Assembly (NCBI GenBank): GCA_023230265.1
Contig: JALNXR010000047.1
Span: forward strand, 1-10,967
From: Bacteroidales bacterium
GTDB lineage: Bacteria; Bacteroidota; Bacteroidia; Bacteroidales; UBA932
Direction: 5' to 3'
Length of the DNA stretch: 10,967 bases
Part shown: piece after piece, positions 9,001-10,967 of the stretch
How the letters are laid out: each line of letters begins with the position of its first letter
Position numbering within the stretch: the stretch's first letter is position 1
Position numbers and translations under genes: made by a program
The notes under the pieces: generated by a model
Databases searched by the model: none
Seen by the model: only the letters and a program-made list of their open reading frames with translations
Told to the model about the DNA's origin: nothing

Positions 9001-10967
9001 ACCGGCAATGCTTTAACATTGGTCACCCCCTCCATCTGATTTGCATTGCTCTCCAGCTCACCCAGTTCAATGCGAAAACCTCTTATCTTTAACTGATCAT
9101 CATTTCTCCCTATAAAATGGATGTTACCGTCAGGCAGTAAACTCACAATATCTCCTGACCGGTAAAGAGTTCCGTTATACCATGGAGTTCTGACAAAAGA
9201 GGTTTTGTTGAGTCCGGGGCGGTTCAGATAGCCAATTGAAACCTGTTTGCCGCCGATATACAACTCCCCGGGGATACCCTCGGGGCAGAGATTCCCGTAA
9301 TCGTTGCAGATAAAGAGTTCTGTGCCGGAGATGGCTTTCCCTATAGGAATATCCTTATCAAACTTTTTGTCAATTCTGTATACTGTTGTTAAAACCGTAT
9401 TTTCAGTAGGTCCGTATACATTGTAAAAAGAGGCTCCCGGATATCTGGAAACAATGATGTCAGCTGCTTTGCAGGACATTTTTTCACCTCCTGCAAGTAT
9501 TGTCTTAACACCATCAAATATACCTGTATCTGCTCCTGCATCCTCTTCCGCCACTCTTGCAAAAAAGCCGGCAGACATTAACAGAGTGTTTATCTTATAT
9601 TCAGAAAAATAATCCTTAAGCCTGGCCGGATCAATGTAATCTTCTGTATCTTCCAAATAAAGGGTCCCACAGTTAAGAAGCGCGCTCCACATATCAAACA
9701 CTGTTGCATCAAAAGAGATTGAGGAGGTGGCAAAAATCCGTGTCCGGCTGTTTATAAATGAAAAATCTCTGTTTCTGACAAGGGACACCACCGCTTTGTC
9801 CTCTATCATAGTGCCCTTGGGCACTCCTGTGGAACCTGATGTATAGATTATATAAGCAAGATTAGAAGCACTTCTCTCCCAGGTTGTATTTTGCCGGTTT
9901 TGAGGATATTCAGAAAAGTCACCGGAGGTTATAACAAAACGGCCGGAGTCAGATAACCTTTTTCTCTTTCTGTCGGATATCACAACTCTCACCTCTGCAT
10001 CTTCCAGAATGACATTGATCCTCTCTTCCGGCATGTTCTCATCAACCGGGAGATAGGCACCGCCCGCTTTGAGTATTCCCAGAATTGAAACCAGCAGTTC
10101 ATGAGATCTTCCCATCAAAACAGCCACAACCTCATCTCTTTTTATGCAGTACTCTTCTTTGAGTCTGGAGGCGTAAGTATCTGACCTGTTATCGAGTTGA
10201 GTGTAGCTAAGGGGAATCCCCCTGTAAACAACAGCCGGTTTCTGAGGATATTTGGTTACAATTTCAGAAAATAACTCCACTATACTCTTTTCAGAAGTTT
10301 TTGCCGAACTTTTGTTGCTGAGTGTTTTTTTAATATAATCCGACTCCTCCTTTGAAATAAATTCCAGTCTCCTCAGAGGGACATCAGGTGATGCAATAAT
10401 ATTCTCAATAAGCACACCAAGGTGTCCGGCCATTTTTTCTATTTTTGCACGCCTGTAAAGATCAGGATTATAGACTATTCTGACTCCCAACTCCTGCGGG
10501 GATTCTTCAAATGAGAAATGGAGGTCAAACTTGCTGTAATTAATATCCGGTTCTGCAATCTCTGCCCTCACACCACGGAACGGAAGGGTATTCTCCTGCT
10601 TATCCTGCAGGGAAACAACCGTTTCGAACAATGGATTTCTGCTTGTGTCTCTCTCTGTTCCAAGCTCTTCAACAAGAAGATCAAAGGGATACATCTGATG
10701 GTCAAATGAGTTAAGTGATTCATTTTTGACAGAGTTCAACAGAGAGTTAAAATCTGCATCCGGATCAATTTTATTTCTCAAAGGAATCGTATTCACAAAG
10801 AAGCCTATCAGCCCTTCTGTATCTCCATACTCCCTGCCGGACACCGGAGTTCCCAGAATAATGTCGGTTTTTCCTGTATACTTGTTTATCAGCAGATTTA
10901 CCACAGAGAGTAAAAACATAAAGAGTGAGCTCTCGGTTTTGTAGCATAGCTCTTTAATTTCAGGTAA
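1..10967 (-). CDS. Hybrid NRPS / AT-less PKS megasynthase, partial at both ends
   Basis: One frame is open across the whole window, with 3655 complete codons from 10967 to 3 and the last two bases belonging to a split codon. Core motifs of every domain (DTACSSS, both TSGSTG loops, HHIICDG, three carrier GG(H/N/D)S motifs, the KR YxxxN) all fall in this frame, so there is no frameshift. The order is C(partial)-A-PCP-C-A-PCP-KS-linker-DH-KR-ACP-C(partial). Such cytoplasmic assembly lines build peptide-polyketide chains tethered to phosphopantetheine arms. The start lies beyond 10967, because the frame enters in the middle of a condensation domain. The stop lies below position 1, because the last domain is cut at its DIVIG motif. 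No thioesterase or epimerase is present, so chain release is encoded elsewhere. I do not recognise the particular cluster. Family assignment is very secure; product identity is unknown. Confidence 0.97.
3..800 (-). other. C3: condensation domain, N-terminal part, active site HHIIVDA
   Basis: Residues 3390-3655 are the first half or more of a condensation domain that takes the polyketide-extended chain from the ACP and amidates the next amino acid. Motifs: YPVSAAQRRLFILDRL, KRHEILRTSF, the active site in DAHHIIVDAYSMEI (H3521, H3522, D3526), YKDYAVWQ, and at the edge of the window DDIVIGVT. The Gly of HHxxxDG is Ala 3527. The catalytic second His and the structural Asp are kept, so activity is likely. 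The domain is not a heterocyclase (those have DxxxxD). Its presence proves that at least one more NRPS module follows beyond position 1. Confidence 0.94.
801..962 (-). other. Hydrophilic low-complexity linker between ACP and C3
   Basis: Residues 3336-3389 (54 residues) are rich in Ser, Lys, Gln, Asp and Gly and match no domain. A short near-duplication is visible: SKRP occurs twice, spaced by LLPD, at residues about 3333-3344. The linker is longer than the roughly 16-residue PCP1-to-C2 spacing in the same protein. It marks the return from PKS to NRPS chemistry and is probably a flexible tether. No function beyond that can be claimed. Confidence 0.75.
963..1175 (-). other. ACP: carrier domain of the PKS module, PCP-like motif
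   Basis: Residues 3265-3335 carry the malonyl and then the extended chain. The motif YYDLGGDSIHAIK has the attachment Ser at residue 3300 (codon 1070-1068). LGGDS is the signature more usual in peptidyl carriers than in cis-AT ACPs. It fits a carrier whose product is handed to a condensation domain, here C3. The upstream helix starts at ETEIAVAKIWGEVLG. Confidence 0.94.
1290..2690 (-). other. KR: ketoreductase domain (structural plus catalytic halves)
   Basis: Residues 2760-3226 reduce the beta-keto group with NADPH. About 2760-2974 is the catalytically inert structural subdomain; it shows no SAM-binding motif, so it is not a methyltransferase. The catalytic Rossmann half starts at GTYLITGGTGGIA (the last Gly of the usual GGTGGLG is Ala) and continues with LVLAGRS and CDVAD. 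Catalytic residues are K3104 in LPKIHGT, S3127 in IMTSALTA, Y3141 and N3145 in DYTSANCFLD. The stretch where B-type KRs carry LDD reads VAGEG, so the diagnostic Asp is replaced and stereotype is not assigned; absence of LDD leans towards A-type. No enoylreductase follows, so a double bond made by DH would be retained. Confidence 0.95.
2697..3530 (-). other. DH: polyketide dehydratase domain with altered motifs
   Basis: Residues 2480-2757 form a double hot-dog DH, which removes water from the beta-hydroxyacyl chain. The first motif reads DEHRLMGTPTMVGTTYLQ. The catalytic His is H2519 and the motif Gly is G2523, but the Pro of HxxxGxxxxP is Val 2528. The second motif reads YPPLTDAALSYAL, with catalytic Asp D2685, but the usual Gln/His of DxxxQ/H is Ser 2689. 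The His-Asp dyad is intact, so activity is plausible. The two substitutions leave room for a weakened or silent domain, or for a different role such as isomerisation. The length of about 280 residues is normal. Confidence 0.9.
3555..4010 (-). other. KS-flanking linker where an acyltransferase would normally sit
   Basis: Residues 2320-2471 (about 150) join KS to DH. They begin with the typical post-KS stretch NLFVLSARSEQILERYLAKI, contain LCYTLATGRGHHSCR, and end with the conserved SLPGYPFEKSRCWV segment. A cis acyltransferase needs about 300 residues more and carries a GHSxG motif; neither is present here. This is the layout of trans-AT PKS modules, in which the remaining linker helps dock a free-standing malonyl acyltransferase. 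The absence of an AT is seen directly; recruitment of a trans enzyme is inference. Confidence 0.88.
4011..5300 (-). other. KS: ketosynthase domain, all catalytic residues present
   Basis: Residues 1890-2319 perform decarboxylative Claisen condensation of the PCP2-bound aminoacyl chain with an ACP-bound malonyl unit. The domain begins GVAITGIA. It has the nucleophile in DTACSSS (C2065), the first His in ETHGTATKLGDP (H2198) and the second in NIGHLDTAAG (H2238). The spacings of 133 and 40 residues are normal for the family. It ends with SSFGLSGTNCHVVMEEAP. With the full Cys-His-His triad it is an elongating KS, not a non-extending KS0 (those usually lose a His). Its position after an NRPS module implies that it accepts an aminoacyl or peptidyl donor. 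Confidence 0.97.
5370..5585 (-). other. PCP2: peptidyl carrier domain handing over to the PKS module
   Basis: Residues 1795-1866 are the carrier for the threonyl intermediate. The motif is NFFDIGGNSILLVRLH, with attachment Ser 1831 (codon 5477-5475). A GGNS carrier directly before a KS is common at NRPS-to-PKS switches. About 23 residues separate it from the KS on the same polypeptide, so no docking domain is needed. Confidence 0.95.
5622..7148 (-). other. A2: adenylation domain, predicted threonine
   Basis: Residues 1274-1782 activate the amino acid for PCP2. Motifs seen: VIFTSGSTGKPKG near 6665, SFCFDFSVWEMYG, LVNMYGITETT, YKSGDIGRW, DNQVQIRGFRVE and NGK with Lys 1775. The specificity pocket, aligned to gramicidin synthetase A, reads D1479, F1480, W1483, N1522, I1550, G1552, M1578, I1586, H1587 and K1775, i.e. 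DFWNIGMIHK. The established threonine code is DFWNIGMVHK, so this differs by one conservative Val-to-Ile change. Threonine is therefore a strong prediction; a Thr analogue such as dehydrobutyrine would need later modification. An oddity is that the usual GR before the A8 motif reads DR (LDRSDNQ), and ELGEIE reads EMAEIE. Neither removes a known catalytic residue. Confidence 0.95.
7260..8516 (-). other. C2: complete condensation domain
   Basis: Residues 818-1236 should link the PCP1-bound chain to the threonine on PCP2. Complete motif set: LSFAQKRLWVLD at the start, KHESLRSVF, the active site HHIICDG (H951, H952, D956, G957), then YRDYSQWQ, DIIIGTPVAGRDH, GNYVNMLALR and HQMYPFDKLVEEL. The preceding carrier has no epimerase, so an LCL-type domain is expected, but the subtype (LCL versus dual) needs a tree. 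The short segment HQMYPFD is identical to that in C1 even at DNA level (see the repeat entries). Confidence 0.96.
7531..7551 (+). repeat. 21-bp direct repeat, copy in C2
   Basis: The + strand string tcaaagggatacatctgatg plus one g is identical to that at 10681-10701. It encodes the HQMYPFD core of condensation domain C2. It reflects homology between the two modules rather than a separate element, but such identical patches are possible sites of recombination between modules. Confidence 0.85.
8565..8774 (-). other. PCP1: peptidyl carrier domain
   Basis: Residues 732-801 form the thiolation domain that carries the amino acid activated by A1. The motif NFFNLGGHSLKA is canonical, and the phosphopantetheine attachment Ser is residue 765 (codon at 8675-8673). 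GGHS is the form usual for carriers that feed an ordinary condensation domain, which agrees with C2 following directly and with no epimerase being present. Confidence 0.96.
8820..10292 (-). other. A1: adenylation domain, substrate probably hydrophobic
   Basis: Residues 226-716 activate an amino acid as its adenylate and load it on PCP1. Core motifs in order are IIYTSGSTGVPKG (the P-loop near 9840), SFDATVFDMW, YNVYGPTEN, YRSGDI, then DQLKIRGFRIELGE and the NGK motif with the catalytic Lys at residue 709. Aligning by eye to gramicidin synthetase A, the ten-residue pocket reads D420, A421, F424, then L, L, G, V, V, L and K709. That is a non-polar pocket, so an aliphatic residue (Val, Leu or Ile class) is the best guess. 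It matches no standard code that I can recall exactly. The length of about 490 residues is normal. The domain call is secure; the substrate is only a class-level guess. Confidence 0.95.
10395..10967 (-). other. C1: condensation domain, C-terminal part only
   Basis: Residues 1-191 are the last portion of an NRPS condensation domain, which forms a peptide bond between the upstream donor and the amino acid on PCP1. Visible late motifs are DIILGTPVSGRE followed by GFFVNTIPLR, and HQMYPFDLLVEEL followed by RDTSRNPLF, all typical of the family. The catalytic HHxxxDG lies outside the window, so it cannot be said whether this is an LCL, dual or starter (lipo-initiating) type. Its presence shows that at least one more unit or an acyl starter precedes A1. 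Confidence 0.95.
10681..10701 (+). repeat. 21-bp direct repeat, copy in C1
   Basis: This is the second copy of the exact 21-bp match, 3150 bp from the first and in the same reading frame (3150 is divisible by 3). It encodes HQMYPFD in condensation domain C1. The flanks on either side diverge at once at DNA level, although the proteins remain similar. Confidence 0.85.

Noticed and set aside
716..10944. Many short open frames (about 60-180 codons) on the + strand and two on the - strand in other phases
   Set aside because: All overlap the continuous synthase frame, show no domain motifs, and arise because the antisense of a long coding frame has few stops. They are shadows.
1..10967. Promoters, terminators, tRNA, CRISPR arrays, insertion sequences or attachment sites
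   Set aside because: The window is coding throughout with no intergenic gap. No inverted-repeat ends, spaced repeat array or cloverleaf was seen.
1..10967. Pseudogene or frameshifted synthase
   Set aside because: All the motifs checked in every domain lie in the same phase, and no in-frame stop was found while translating by eye.

Overview
The whole window is the interior of one very large gene on the minus strand. A single reading frame (codons whose lowest + strand base is a multiple of 3) stays open from 10967 down to 3. That is 3655 codons with neither a start nor a stop in view. It encodes part of a hybrid non-ribosomal peptide synthetase / polyketide synthase (NRPS/PKS). Residue numbers below count from the first complete codon at 10967, so residue n occupies bases 10967-3(n-1) downward. 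All domain borders are approximate.

Order of domains from N to C terminus (high to low coordinates): C-terminal part of a condensation domain C1 (10967-10395); adenylation domain A1 (10292-8820); carrier PCP1 (8774-8565); condensation domain C2 (8516-7260); adenylation domain A2, predicted threonine (7148-5622); carrier PCP2 (5585-5370); ketosynthase KS (5300-4011); a short KS-flanking linker in place of an acyltransferase (4010-3555); dehydratase DH (3530-2697); ketoreductase KR (2690-1290); carrier ACP (1175-963); a hydrophilic linker (962-801); and the N-terminal half of condensation domain C3 (800-3), which runs off the window.

How it should work (inference from co-linearity): C1-A1-PCP1 adds a probably hydrophobic amino acid. 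C2-A2-PCP2 then adds threonine. The KS extends the threonyl carboxyl by one malonyl unit, and because the module has no acyltransferase, that unit must be loaded by a separate trans-acting enzyme. KR and DH then reduce and probably dehydrate the unit. C3 joins the chain to the next amino acid. The expected internal fragment is X-Thr lengthened by two carbons: a vinylogous threonine (4-amino-5-hydroxyhex-2-enoyl), or a statine-like 4-amino-3,5-dihydroxyhexanoyl unit if the DH is silent. No epimerase, methyltransferase, enoylreductase or thioesterase is visible.

The organism is bacterial but cannot be named. GC is in the mid-40s percent by sampling, ATA/ATT Ile and AGA/AGG Arg codons are common, and CCGG is strikingly frequent. 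There is no intergenic DNA, so no promoter, terminator, RNA gene or mobile element can be placed. The gene cluster family is known in kind. The specific product is not recognisable from this window.
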